Of a stretch of DNA of 8,952 nt, positions 1 to 6,430 are shown in pieces. Each line of letters opens with the position of its first letter. The stretch's first letter is position 1. The DNA is from CAYVBE01 sp964448935 (GTDB lineage: Bacteria; Planctomycetota; Brocadiia; SM23-32). The notes under the pieces were generated by a model that worked only from the letters and a program-made list of their open reading frames with translations, was not told the DNA's origin and ran no database searches. The stretch lies in NCBI GenBank assembly GCA_964448935.1, contig CAYVBE010000174.1, positions 1 through 8,952 on the forward strand. Direction: 5' to 3'. A program made the position numbers and the translations under genes.

Positions 1-19
1 TGTGGCGGCGGGCCGGGGC

Positions 20-856
20 TTACAGTTCGGCCGATTGCCACTCGTCCGCTTCCAGGTCGAAGAAGCGCACCGTGTTGCGTTCCGGCGGCGGCTCGCCCAG
101 CAGGCAGGGCAGCGCGCGGGCGAGCATCAGGTTGGCGGCGACGGCGGCGGTGTGGTGCAGGTTGCCCAGTCGTTCCTCCATGCCGTGCCTGGTCGAGCCG
201 TAGAGGCGCGAGAGCAGGCCGCTTCCCGGCGGCACGATGGCCACCTGGCCGGCCCAGCCGGCGATGGCGCCGTGAACCAGGACCACGCCCATCTGCGCGC
301 AGAGCCGCTCCAGCGCCATCCGGCCGGGGATGGTGTCCAGGCAGTCGAACACCAACGAGCAGCCCTCGAGCGCCTCGGGGTCCAGGTCCTCGAACCGGCA
401 CGCGTGCGCTTCGAACTCGATGGTGGGGTTGACACGTGCCAGGCACGCTGCGGTCCACGCGGCTTTGCCGTTGCCCAGGCTGTCCAGCGTGGCGAAGGTC
501 TGGCGGTTCAGGTTGCCCTCGGTGAAGCGGTCGGGGTCCACGCCGACGATCTGTCCGACGCCGAGCCGGGCGAGGCCCTCCACCACGTGCCCACCGAGTC
601 CGCCCAGCCCGATGACCGCCACCCGACTTCGTAGAAGTTTCCGTTGACCGGCCGTGCCGATGGTGCCCATGTTGCGGGAATACCGGGCGGGCACGATGCC
701 TGCCTCCAGGGCGGCGGCTTCCACCTCCCGGAGGGGGAGATCGAGCTTATCCGCGACGTCTTTAGTCCCTTTGTTGTCCAGTTCCCCATCATCGCACGCC
801 GAACGCAACGCCTGGACCAAACCGCTTTTGTCCGAACCGGAGCCCATGGCCGACAC
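20..856 (-). CDS. MoeB/ThiF/HesA-family E1-like adenylyltransferase, AOR-associated
   Basis: This 278-aa protein should use ATP to adenylate the C-terminal glycine of a ubiquitin-like sulfur carrier, most likely the MoaD-like protein encoded just upstream. Seen in the sequence: an N-terminal helical extension (about residues 1-56), an RYSRN segment (58-62) matching the MoeB arginine that reaches the partner's ATP, a Rossmann glycine loop VIGLGGLGG (81-89), D107, NLNRQ (115-119), K131 and the DCLDT acidic motif (171-175). Unlike classical MoeB/ThiF it has no CxxC pair, so the structural zinc site is missing. The N-terminal extension is, as I recall, typical of the HesA/MoeB/ThiF proteins found beside tungsten AORs. 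The first codon is GTG at 856; ATG at 847 is equally possible and has a G-rich GGGGGTG six bases upstream. It is the last gene of the visible operon, 36 nt after the MoaD-like gene. Family assignment is firm; the role in AOR cofactor maturation is inferred from context. Confidence 0.9.
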   Translation of the reverse strand: MSAMGSGSDKSGLVQALRSACDDGELDNKGTKDVADKLDLPLREVEAAALEAGIVPARYSRNMGTIGTAGQRKLLRSRVAVIGLGGLGGHVVEGLARLGVGQIVGVDPDRFTEGNLNRQTFATLDSLGNGKAAWTAACLARVNPTIEFEAHACRFEDLDPEALEGCSLVFDCLDTIPGRMALERLCAQMGVVLVHGAIAGWAGQVAIVPPGSGLLSRLYGSTRHGMEERLGNLHHTAAVAANLMLARALPCLLGEPPPERNTVRFFDLEADEWQSAEL

Positions 857-892
857 CCCCGTGCGCGGAAAGGAAAGACCAACGTGAGCGAA

Positions 893-1117
893 TCAGCCCC
901 CGCCGACGGCCGGGAAGACGGCGAGCACGTCGCCGGGCTTCAACTCGCGCCGCATGTCGGAGAAGCGCCCGTTGACCAGCGGCAGGCTGACGTCCTGTTC
1001 CTCGATGGCCAGGTCGTCCAGGACTTCGCGCAGGCGGCAGCCCTCCGGCAGGTCCACGCGCCGCTTCTTGAACCTGCCCTTTCGCAGCCCCGCGAAGAGC
1101 CGGATTTCCACTTCCAT
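893..1117 (-). CDS. MoaD/ThiS-family ubiquitin-like sulfur carrier protein
   Basis: This 74-aa beta-grasp protein resembles MoaD, the small subunit of molybdopterin synthase, and ThiS. The N-terminal strand VEIRLFAGLRK (3-13), the DLPEG turn (22-26), LPLVNGR (45-51) and the ending GDVLAVFPAVGGG (62-74) match the MoaD pattern. The terminal Gly-Gly is the residue pair that is adenylated and then thiocarboxylated by an E1 enzyme. Here it is preceded by a third glycine. It lies 16 nt after the AOR gene and 36 nt before the E1-like gene, so the three are almost surely co-transcribed. It probably delivers sulfur for the pterin dithiolene of the tungsten or molybdenum cofactor used by the AOR, possibly as a dedicated copy. 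I see no MoaE in the window. There is no clear Shine-Dalgarno before the ATG, so translation may depend on coupling to the upstream gene. Function beyond 'sulfur carrier' is inference. Confidence 0.88.
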   Translation of the reverse strand: MEVEIRLFAGLRKGRFKKRRVDLPEGCRLREVLDDLAIEEQDVSLPLVNGRFSDMRRELKPGDVLAVFPAVGGG

Positions 1118-1133
1118 TGTGAGGGGAGTCCCG

Positions 1134-2930
1134 TCAGACCAGGTCGAGTTCGGCCAGCTTTGCCTCCGTGGGGATGCCGCCTTCGTCCCAGCCGCGCTCC
1201 CGGTAGTACTCCGGCAGCAGTTCGCCCAGCCGGTGTACGTTGCCCTGGGACGGCCCCTCGGGGATGGGGTCTTCCAGCAGTCGTTTCGGCAGCGTGTCCT
1301 GGTCCGGCCCGACGCCGGCGGCCAGGTTGAACTCCCGCTCCAGGTTCCAGATGCGGTCCCCGGCCTTCAGCATGTCCTCGGCGGTGCAGTCGGCCCCGAC
1401 GATGGCGTTGAAGAGGGCGGTGTAATCGTCGGCGTCGAGGGCGAACGAGGTGAACAGGCACATGCCGAGCGAGTCAATGACGGCCGTCAGGTCCTGGAAG
1501 AGCTTGGCCCAGGTGGCCTTGCCCTCGAGGCTGAGCGGATCGAGCTTCTCGGGCACGCCCAGGATCTCGGGGGAGATCAGGTAGCCGCGCACGTGGCAGC
1601 CGCCCCGGTTGGAGGTGGCGTACTGCAGTCCGTGGCCCTGGATGCCGCGCGGGTCGTAGGCCGGCAGCTCCTGTTTCTTGACGCTCATGGAGAGTTCCGG
1701 CACGCCGTACATCTCGGCCAGCCGGTAGGAGCCTTTGGCCAGCTTCTCGCCGAAGCCCTCCCCGGCGCCCATCTTGCGGGTCCACTCCTCGATGGCCTCG
1801 GCGGAGCCGAATTCCAGCGGCGGGCCTTCCAGCTCGTCATCGGTGACGATGCCCCGTTGGTAGAGTTCCATGGCGCAGGCGATGGTGGCGCCGGCGCTGA
1901 TGGTGTCCAGCCCGTACTCGTTGCACCACTTGTTGGCGCGGATGACGGCCGGCAGGTCGCTCACTCCGCAGTCGGCCGAGAAGGCCCAGATGGTCTCGTA
2001 TTCGGGACCGCCCCCCTCCACGTCCCCCACCTTGGTGTAGCGCCCGCACGCGATGGGGCAGCCGAAGCAGACGTCGCGTTTGGTCAGGTACGTCTCCGCC
2101 AGCGTCTCGCCGGACGCCTGGTCGGCCTCCGGGAAAAACGACTTCTGGAAGTTCTCGGTGGGATAGACGCCGGACTCGTTGATGATGTTGACCAGCACGG
2201 CGGTGCCGTAGGTGGGCAGGCCCTCGCCCGTTACGCCGTTCTCGCGGATGTTCTTGCGCAGTTCCCTGACCAGTTCCGTGGTCGCGTCGTCTTCGGCCGA
2301 GGGCACGCTGCCCGTGCCGCGCACGACGACTGCCGCCAGGTTCTTGCTGCCCATCACGGCGCCCACGCCGCTGCGGCCCGCGGCGCGGTATTTGTCGTTC
2401 ATGATGGCCGCGATGGGGCTCAGGTTCTCCCCGGCCGGGCCGATGGTCAGCACGCTGGCCTTCTGGTCCCCGAACTCCTCCAGCAGGGCGTCGGTCTTCT
2501 CGCCGACCAACATGCCCCAATAGTCGCCGGCATCGTGCAGGTCCACCCGGTCGTCACGGACCGTCAGGTAGCAGGGCTCGGGCGCTTTGCCCTCGAAGAT
2601 GATCATGTCGTATCCGGCGAACTTGAGCTGGGGCCCCCAGAAGCCGCCCGCGTTGCTGCACGCCACGGTGCCGGTCAGCGGGCTCTTGGTGACCACCATG
2701 TATCGCCCGGCGGCCGGCGCCTTCGATCCGGTCAGCGGTCCGGTGACCATGATCAGCTTGTTCTCCGGGGACAGCCCGTCCACCTCCGGGTCAATCTCCC
2801 GGGTCAGATAGTAGGTCCCCAGCCCGCGCCCGCCGACGAATTTTCTGGCGAGGTCGAGGTCTATCGGCTCCTCCGAGACCTGCCCGTCGGTCAGGTCCAC
2901 ACGCAACAGCTTCCCGCAATACCCGCTCAT
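1134..2930 (-). CDS. aor: Tungsten-type aldehyde:ferredoxin oxidoreductase (AOR)
   Basis: This 598-aa enzyme oxidises aldehydes to carboxylic acids with ferredoxin as acceptor, using a bis-pterin tungsten (or molybdenum) cofactor and one [4Fe-4S] cluster. The N-terminal domain shows FVGGRGLGTYYL (31-42), GPLTGSKAP (64-72), the pterin-domain segment RSGVGAVMGSKNL (186-198) and IGPAGENLSPIA (163-174). Cluster ligands are C288, C291 and C295 (CxxCxxxC) plus C491 in DSLGMC, nearly the same numbering as Pyrococcus furiosus AOR (288, 291, 295, 494). E312 in GPEYET and H446 in NRGGCH correspond to the active-site Glu313 and His448 of that enzyme. I chose ATG 2930 over the longer frame beginning near 3020 because GGGAGG lies eight bases upstream and MSGYCGKLLRVDL is the usual family start. 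No separate AorA-like ferredoxin subunit is visible, so it may work with free ferredoxin like the archaeal type. There is no export signal, so it is cytoplasmic. The physiological aldehyde is unknown. Confidence 0.95.
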   Translation of the reverse strand: MSGYCGKLLRVDLTDGQVSEEPIDLDLARKFVGGRGLGTYYLTREIDPEVDGLSPENKLIMVTGPLTGSKAPAAGRYMVVTKSPLTGTVACSNAGGFWGPQLKFAGYDMIIFEGKAPEPCYLTVRDDRVDLHDAGDYWGMLVGEKTDALLEEFGDQKASVLTIGPAGENLSPIAAIMNDKYRAAGRSGVGAVMGSKNLAAVVVRGTGSVPSAEDDATTELVRELRKNIRENGVTGEGLPTYGTAVLVNIINESGVYPTENFQKSFFPEADQASGETLAETYLTKRDVCFGCPIACGRYTKVGDVEGGGPEYETIWAFSADCGVSDLPAVIRANKWCNEYGLDTISAGATIACAMELYQRGIVTDDELEGPPLEFGSAEAIEEWTRKMGAGEGFGEKLAKGSYRLAEMYGVPELSMSVKKQELPAYDPRGIQGHGLQYATSNRGGCHVRGYLISPEILGVPEKLDPLSLEGKATWAKLFQDLTAVIDSLGMCLFTSFALDADDYTALFNAIVGADCTAEDMLKAGDRIWNLEREFNLAAGVGPDQDTLPKRLLEDPIPEGPSQGNVHRLGELLPEYYRERGWDEGGIPTEAKLAELDLV

Positions 2931-2938
2931 GGATTCGG

Positions 2939-2944
2939 CCTCCC
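2939..2944 (-). promoter_or_regulatory. Shine-Dalgarno of the AOR gene
   Basis: On the minus strand GGGAGG lies eight bases before ATG 2930. This decides the start in favour of MSGYCGKL and against the 30-residue Arg/Cys-rich upstream extension. Confidence 0.75.
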
Positions 2945-2992
2945 GTTCGGTCTTGGCGCCTGTCATCATAACCCGCGTCCCGCGACAGTGAC

Positions 2993-3020
2993 ATTGTAAC
3001 CCGCCGCGCCTGCGACGCAA
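2993..3020 (-). promoter_or_regulatory. Candidate internal promoter before AOR
   Basis: In the 111-nt gap between the GH130 and AOR genes the minus strand reads TTGCGT, 16 bases, TACAAT. The -10 box matches the sigma70 consensus at five of six positions; the -35 box matches only three of six. It could let the AOR-MoaD-E1 module be expressed apart from the phosphorylase gene. The gap shows no obvious terminator. The call is weak because it rests on one good hexamer. Confidence 0.35.
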
Positions 3021-3041
3021 GGTCTTTGCGGTGCGCCCTCC

Positions 3042-4244
3042 TCATCTCCGTTTCAGTGCAGCCATGACGCCCTGGTTCCGTTCAATCAGCTCGTTGCGCT
3101 GCTGCACGCAGACGCAGGACCGGCGGCCGTCCTCGGGGGTGTTCTTCACGTAGTCCAGCAGCTTTTCCTCGGTGGTGGTGGCCACGTGCATGCGGGTGTC
3201 CGAGGAGGCGTAGTAGATGAAGACATCGCCGTTCTCGCGCATGACGGCGCCGTTGCAGAAGACCACGTTCGAGACATCGCCCACGCGCTCCCCGAACATG
3301 GGGGCGATCAGGTAGCCCCCGGGGCGGTGGGTTACCCGCCAGGGCTCCTCCGGGTTGCAGAGGAAGGCGTAGAGCGTGTAGCGCAGGCCGGATGCCGTGC
3401 CGCGGACACCGTGGGCGATGTGAAGCCAGCCCTCACGCGTCTTCAGCGGCGGCGGCCCGGCGCCGTTCTTGACCTCGTTGATGGTGTGATAGACGCGCGG
3501 ATCAATAATGACCTCGTCCTCGATGCGCGCGTGCTCGACGCTCTCTGTCAGCCCCCAGCCGATGCCTCCCTGCTTGCTCCGGGCGCCGCCGAAGCTTTCC
3601 TGCGGGCGCGTGTAGAAGGCATACTTGCCATCCACGAACTCCGGGTGCAGCACGGCGTTGCGCTGCTGGGCGGATGGGGTCTCCAGGTCGCCCAGGCGCT
3701 CCCACTCGGCCAGGTCTTTGGTGCGGGCTACACCGCATCGGGCGATGGCAGCCGACTCGTTTCCCGGCGGCGCGTCGGGGTCTTTGCGCTCCGCGCAGAA
3801 GACGCCGTATACCCAGCCGTCCTCGTGGCGGGTCAGGCGCATGTCGTAGATGTTCGTCTCGCCCTCGTCGGTCTCGGGCATCAGGATGGGCCGGTCGCGG
3901 AAGCGGAAGCGGTCCACGCCGGTCTCGCTCTCGGCGATGGCGAAGAACGATTTCCGGTCGTTGCCCTCGACGCGGCAGACGAGGCAGACATTGCCGTCCG
4001 CCTCGATGGCGCCCGCGTTGAACACGGCGTTGACGCCCAGCCGCTCCATCAGGTGGGGGTTGGTCTCGTAGTTCAGGTCGTAGCGCCAGTGGAGCGGCAC
4101 ATGTTCCCGTGTGGCCACGGGATGCCGCCAGCGCTCGTAGAGGCCGTTATACCAGCGATCGTCCGCCTCGTTGGGCCGCGTGAGCAGCCGCTCCTGCCGC
4201 TGCCGCATTTCGCGCAGCTTCGCCTGGAATTCCTGTTCTCTCAT
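3042..4244 (-). CDS. GH130 subfamily 1 4-O-beta-D-mannosyl-D-glucose phosphorylase
   Basis: This 400-aa protein matches the GH130_1 phosphorylases (EC 2.4.1.281; Bacteroides fragilis and Ruminococcus albus enzymes), which split beta-1,4-mannosyl-glucose with phosphate into alpha-mannose 1-phosphate and glucose inside the cell. Recognised segments are LHWRYDLNYETNPHLMERLG (51-70), NAVFNAGAI (72-80), RVEGNDRKSFFAIAES (91-106), ETNIYDMRL (129-137) with D134 as the expected general acid, QQRNAVLHPEFVDGKYA (193-209), DPRVYHTINEVKNG (248-261), and GDVSNVVFCNGA with IYYASSDTRMHVAT (322-356). The N-terminal helix (about 1-35) is the family's oligomerisation helix. Length is normal, and there is no signal peptide. 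AGGAG seven bases before the ATG fixes the start. It is the first gene of the minus-strand operon, behind its own promoter at 4286-4314. In known mannan catabolism the substrate comes from a cellobiose 2-epimerase, which is not visible here. Its link to the downstream AOR is unexplained. Confidence 0.95.
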   Translation of the reverse strand: MREQEFQAKLREMRQRQERLLTRPNEADDRWYNGLYERWRHPVATREHVPLHWRYDLNYETNPHLMERLGVNAVFNAGAIEADGNVCLVCRVEGNDRKSFFAIAESETGVDRFRFRDRPILMPETDEGETNIYDMRLTRHEDGWVYGVFCAERKDPDAPPGNESAAIARCGVARTKDLAEWERLGDLETPSAQQRNAVLHPEFVDGKYAFYTRPQESFGGARSKQGGIGWGLTESVEHARIEDEVIIDPRVYHTINEVKNGAGPPPLKTREGWLHIAHGVRGTASGLRYTLYAFLCNPEEPWRVTHRPGGYLIAPMFGERVGDVSNVVFCNGAVMRENGDVFIYYASSDTRMHVATTTEEKLLDYVKNTPEDGRRSCVCVQQRNELIERNQGVMAALKRR

Positions 4245-4285
4245 CGCAGGTCTCCTGTGTCAGTGGGCAATCCGAGAGGCAAACG

Positions 4286-4314
4286 AGCATACCGCATGGG
4301 CGCTGCGGGGACAA
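4286..4314 (-). promoter_or_regulatory. Promoter of the GH130-AOR-MoaD-E1 operon
   Basis: The minus strand reads TTGTCC, 17 bases, TATGCT, each box matching sigma70 consensus at four of six positions with ideal spacing. The predicted start would lie near 4279, giving a leader of about 35 nt that ends in the AGGAG ribosome site at 4252-4256. Confidence 0.5.
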
Positions 4315-4316
4315 AT

Positions 4317-4326
4317 GCGCCGGCGC
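4317..4326. repeat. 10-bp perfect palindrome between the divergent promoters
   Basis: GCGCCGGCGC is its own reverse complement. It lies between the -35 box of the leftward promoter (4309-4314) and the -35 box of the rightward promoter (4331-4336). That is where a shared operator or activator site could sit. In GC-rich DNA such a palindrome can also arise by chance, so the regulatory reading is tentative. Confidence 0.4.
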
Positions 4327-4330
4327 GTCC

Positions 4331-4358
4331 TTGACATACGAATGCCACGTGCCACAAT
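4331..4358 (+). promoter_or_regulatory. Promoter of the sulfatase-GNAT operon
   Basis: A perfect TTGACA (4331-4336), a 16-base spacer and CACAAT (4353-4358, four of six matches) form a sigma70-like promoter. Transcription would start near 4365, about 36 nt before the sulfatase ATG. It stands back to back with the leftward promoter. Confidence 0.55.
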
Positions 4359-4360
4359 GG

Positions 4361-4378
4361 CGAATCCAATGCGATTCG
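4361..4378. repeat. 6-bp dyad at the predicted sulfatase transcription start
   Basis: CGAATC and GATTCG form a perfect inverted repeat around the six-base centre CAATGC. It overlaps the predicted start site and early leader of the sulfatase mRNA, a usual place for a repressor operator. It could also form a small leader hairpin. No regulator gene is visible in the window. Confidence 0.4.
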
Positions 4379-4400
4379 GGTCTTTCGCCGGGAGTCTTCC

Positions 4401-5900
4401 ATGAGTGCAGGGCAGGCAAACAGCGGTCAGAACATCGTGTTCGTCCACTGCGACAGCATGGATGGGCGGGTTATGGGGTGCATGGGGCATCCGGCGGTGC
4501 AGGGCGCGACGCCGAACTTCGACGCGTTGGCGGCGCGCGGGGTGCTTTTTCGCAACACCTACACTAACAATCCCATCTGCTGCCCGTCGCGCGCCAGTAT
4601 GTGGAGCGGCCGGTTTACGCACAATTGCGGCGGGTGGAACAACTTCAAGGGCCTGGACCCGGACGAGCCGACCTGCCACACAAGGCTGCGCGACGCGGGC
4701 TACCGGCTGCAGAGCTTCGGCAAGACGGACTACGTCTCGGGTTCTCACACCATCCGCGCGCGGGTCACGCCCTGGACCCGGGCGGCCGGAATAGCGCGCC
4801 CGGCCTACCGCATGGAGGGGCCGGAGGTGATCGAGGACCGGCGCGAGCGGGTCAACGAGCATGACTGGGGCAACGTGGACCGGGCCGTGGACTGGCTCGG
4901 GAACGAGGCCGCCGGAAGCGACGATCCGTTCTTCCTCTACCTGGGCATCAATCAGCCGCACCCCCGCTTCCGCACCTCGCGGCTCTACCTGGACCGCATC
5001 GCGCCCGATTCCGTGGGGCTGCCGGCGCCGGACGAGCGGAGGCACCCGGTCTTTGAGCTGATGGCCATTCAGGAGAACTGGATGCACGGGCTGGACGAGG
5101 AGACCGTGCGGCGTGTGCGGCGGATCTACTTCGCCATGGTGGCGGAGGTGGACGCGATGCTGGGGCGCGTGCTGGAGGCAGTGCAGAAATCGGGCGTGGG
5201 TGACTCCACGTGGATTATCTTCTCCAGTGACCATGGCGAGATGAACATGGAGCACGGCCAGTTCTACAAGATGACCCACTATGAGACCAGCGCCCGTGTG
5301 CCGCTCATCATCGTCGGTCCCGAGGCACGCGCCGGAGGCGAGGTGGAGGAGTTGACCTCCCTGGTGGACATCTATCCCACGCTCATGGACATCGCGGGCC
5401 TGGAACATCCGCCCGATCTGGACGGCTACTCTCTGATGCCGGACCTGGCGGGGCAGCAGGGCGCCCGGCCGGAGCGGGTGTTGGCCGAGTTCCACGGTAC
5501 CACAAGCTGCACCGGCGCCTTCATGCTGCGGCAGGGACCGTGGAAATACATCGCCTATCCCGGCTTCCGCCCGCAGTTGTTCAACCTGGACGAAGACCCC
5601 GACGAGGTGGACGACCTGGCGGACAGCCTGCCGCACGTGGTGGCCAACCTGGACGACGCCCTGCGGGAGATGGTGGACTATGAGGCGGTGGATGCACGGG
5701 TGAAGGCGTACGACCGGGAGAGCTTCTACCACTGGCGCCGCGGCCAGCTCGACGCCGGCACCTATCGCGATACCATGGCGCGCGTTTACAGCGGCTTCGA
5801 CCGCCTGCCGGACGAGGAGGTAGAGCCCTGGACCGATGAGGATGAGGCACGCATAGAACACTGGCTCCGCGGCGCCGAACCATGGACTGAAAAGACATGA
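4401..5900 (+). CDS. Arylsulfatase K-like sulfatase (probable uronate 2-O-sulfatase)
   Basis: This 499-aa type I sulfatase hydrolyses a sulfate ester using a formylglycine made from C60 in the CCPSR motif (60-64). Other expected active-site features are D18 in HCDSMDG, R64, K108 in FGKTDY, H187 in NQPHP, D277 and H278 in SSDHGE, and K290 in QFYKM. It resembles human ARSK, a lysosomal 2-sulfoglucuronidase, remarkably well: NPICCPSRASMWSG (57-70), WNNFKGLDP (79-87), AMVAEVDAMLG (245-255), SLVDIYPTLMDIAG (320-333), AEFHG (362-366) and WKYIAY (381-386). The likely substrate is thus a 2-O-sulfated glucuronate or iduronate residue; this is inferred. There is no signal peptide, and no other in-frame start exists between the ATG and the stop at 4332, so the protein is predicted to be cytoplasmic, unlike most bacterial sulfatases. 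GGGAG lies six bases before the ATG. Its stop overlaps the GNAT start (ATGA). Confidence 0.95.
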   Translation: MSAGQANSGQNIVFVHCDSMDGRVMGCMGHPAVQGATPNFDALAARGVLFRNTYTNNPICCPSRASMWSGRFTHNCGGWNNFKGLDPDEPTCHTRLRDAGYRLQSFGKTDYVSGSHTIRARVTPWTRAAGIARPAYRMEGPEVIEDRRERVNEHDWGNVDRAVDWLGNEAAGSDDPFFLYLGINQPHPRFRTSRLYLDRIAPDSVGLPAPDERRHPVFELMAIQENWMHGLDEETVRRVRRIYFAMVAEVDAMLGRVLEAVQKSGVGDSTWIIFSSDHGEMNMEHGQFYKMTHYETSARVPLIIVGPEARAGGEVEELTSLVDIYPTLMDIAGLEHPPDLDGYSLMPDLAGQQGARPERVLAEFHGTTSCTGAFMLRQGPWKYIAYPGFRPQLFNLDEDPDEVDDLADSLPHVVANLDDALREMVDYEAVDARVKAYDRESFYHWRRGQLDAGTYRDTMARVYSGFDRLPDEEVEPWTDEDEARIEHWLRGAEPWTEKT

Positions 5901-6415
5901 GAACCGACATCATCATCAGAGAAGAGACGGACGAGGACGTTGAGGCGATAACCGACGTGACCGTTGCCGCGTTCAAGGCCCTGGAGGTCAGCAACCAGAC
6001 GGAGCACTTCATCGTCAAGGCGCTGCGCAGGGCCGGGGCGCTCACGGTGTCCCTGGTCGCGGAGTTGGACGGCCGCGTGGTGGGGCACATCGCCTTCTCC
6101 CCCGTGACCATGTCGGATGGCACGCAGGATTGGTACGGCCTGGGGCCGGTTTCCGTATTGCCGGAACGCCAGCGACAGGGCATCGGCAGCGCCCTGATCG
6201 AGGAAGGGCTTTCACGCCTGAAAGCCCTGGGCGCGCGGGGATGCTGCCTCGTGGGCCATCCGGACTACTACAAAAGGTTCGGCTTCAAGAACCCGGTCGG
6301 TCTCGTCCACGAAGGAGTGCCGAAGGAAGCCTTCTTCGCCCTGTCTTTCGACTGCCACACTCCGCAAGGCAGCGTCACGTTCCACGAGCCATTCCAGGCC
6401 GACGGCGCGCATTAG
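5897..6415 (+). CDS. GNAT-family N-acetyltransferase, YhbS-like
   Basis: This 172-aa single-domain GNAT protein transfers an acyl group, usually acetyl from acetyl-CoA, to an unknown amine. The order is typical: an N-terminal strand and helix IIIREETDEDVEAI (5-18), the central strands around VSLVAELDGRVVGHIAF (51-67), then GLGPVSVLPE followed by the CoA-pyrophosphate loop RQRQGIGSAL (81-100), and VGHPDYYKRFGF (119-130), which is characteristic of the YhbS group (COG3153). Its ATG overlaps the sulfatase stop in ATGA, so the two are translationally coupled and share the promoter at 4331-4358. An amino-sugar acceptor would fit a neighbour that works on sulfated glycosaminoglycan-like sugars. YhbS-type proteins are, however, poorly characterised, so this is a guess. 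The gene ends 15 nt before the convergent hydrolase gene. Confidence 0.92.
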   Translation: MRTDIIIREETDEDVEAITDVTVAAFKALEVSNQTEHFIVKALRRAGALTVSLVAELDGRVVGHIAFSPVTMSDGTQDWYGLGPVSVLPERQRQGIGSALIEEGLSRLKALGARGCCLVGHPDYYKRFGFKNPVGLVHEGVPKEAFFALSFDCHTPQGSVTFHEPFQADGAH

Positions 6416-6430
6416 CTATGCGGAACTGAA

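Noticed and set aside
954..2999. Long open frame of 681 codons on the plus strand
   Set aside because: It lies antisense to the AOR gene, has low-complexity Gly/Ala/Val/His-rich translation with no family motif, and is a shadow caused by high GC codon usage.
2931..3020. N-terminal extension of AOR by 30 residues
   Set aside because: The extension is Arg/Cys-rich and unlike any AOR start, and a strong GGGAGG precedes the internal ATG at 2930. The stretch fits better as leader and promoter.
4260..5861. Long open frame of 533 codons on the minus strand
   Set aside because: It is antisense to the sulfatase, whose motifs are unmistakable; its translation is His/Val/Arg-rich without recognisable domains.
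6408..6422. Hairpin CGCAT-TAGCT-ATGCG between the convergent genes, as a bidirectional terminator
   Set aside because: The stem is only five base pairs and no T-tract follows on either strand, so it cannot be supported as an intrinsic terminator.
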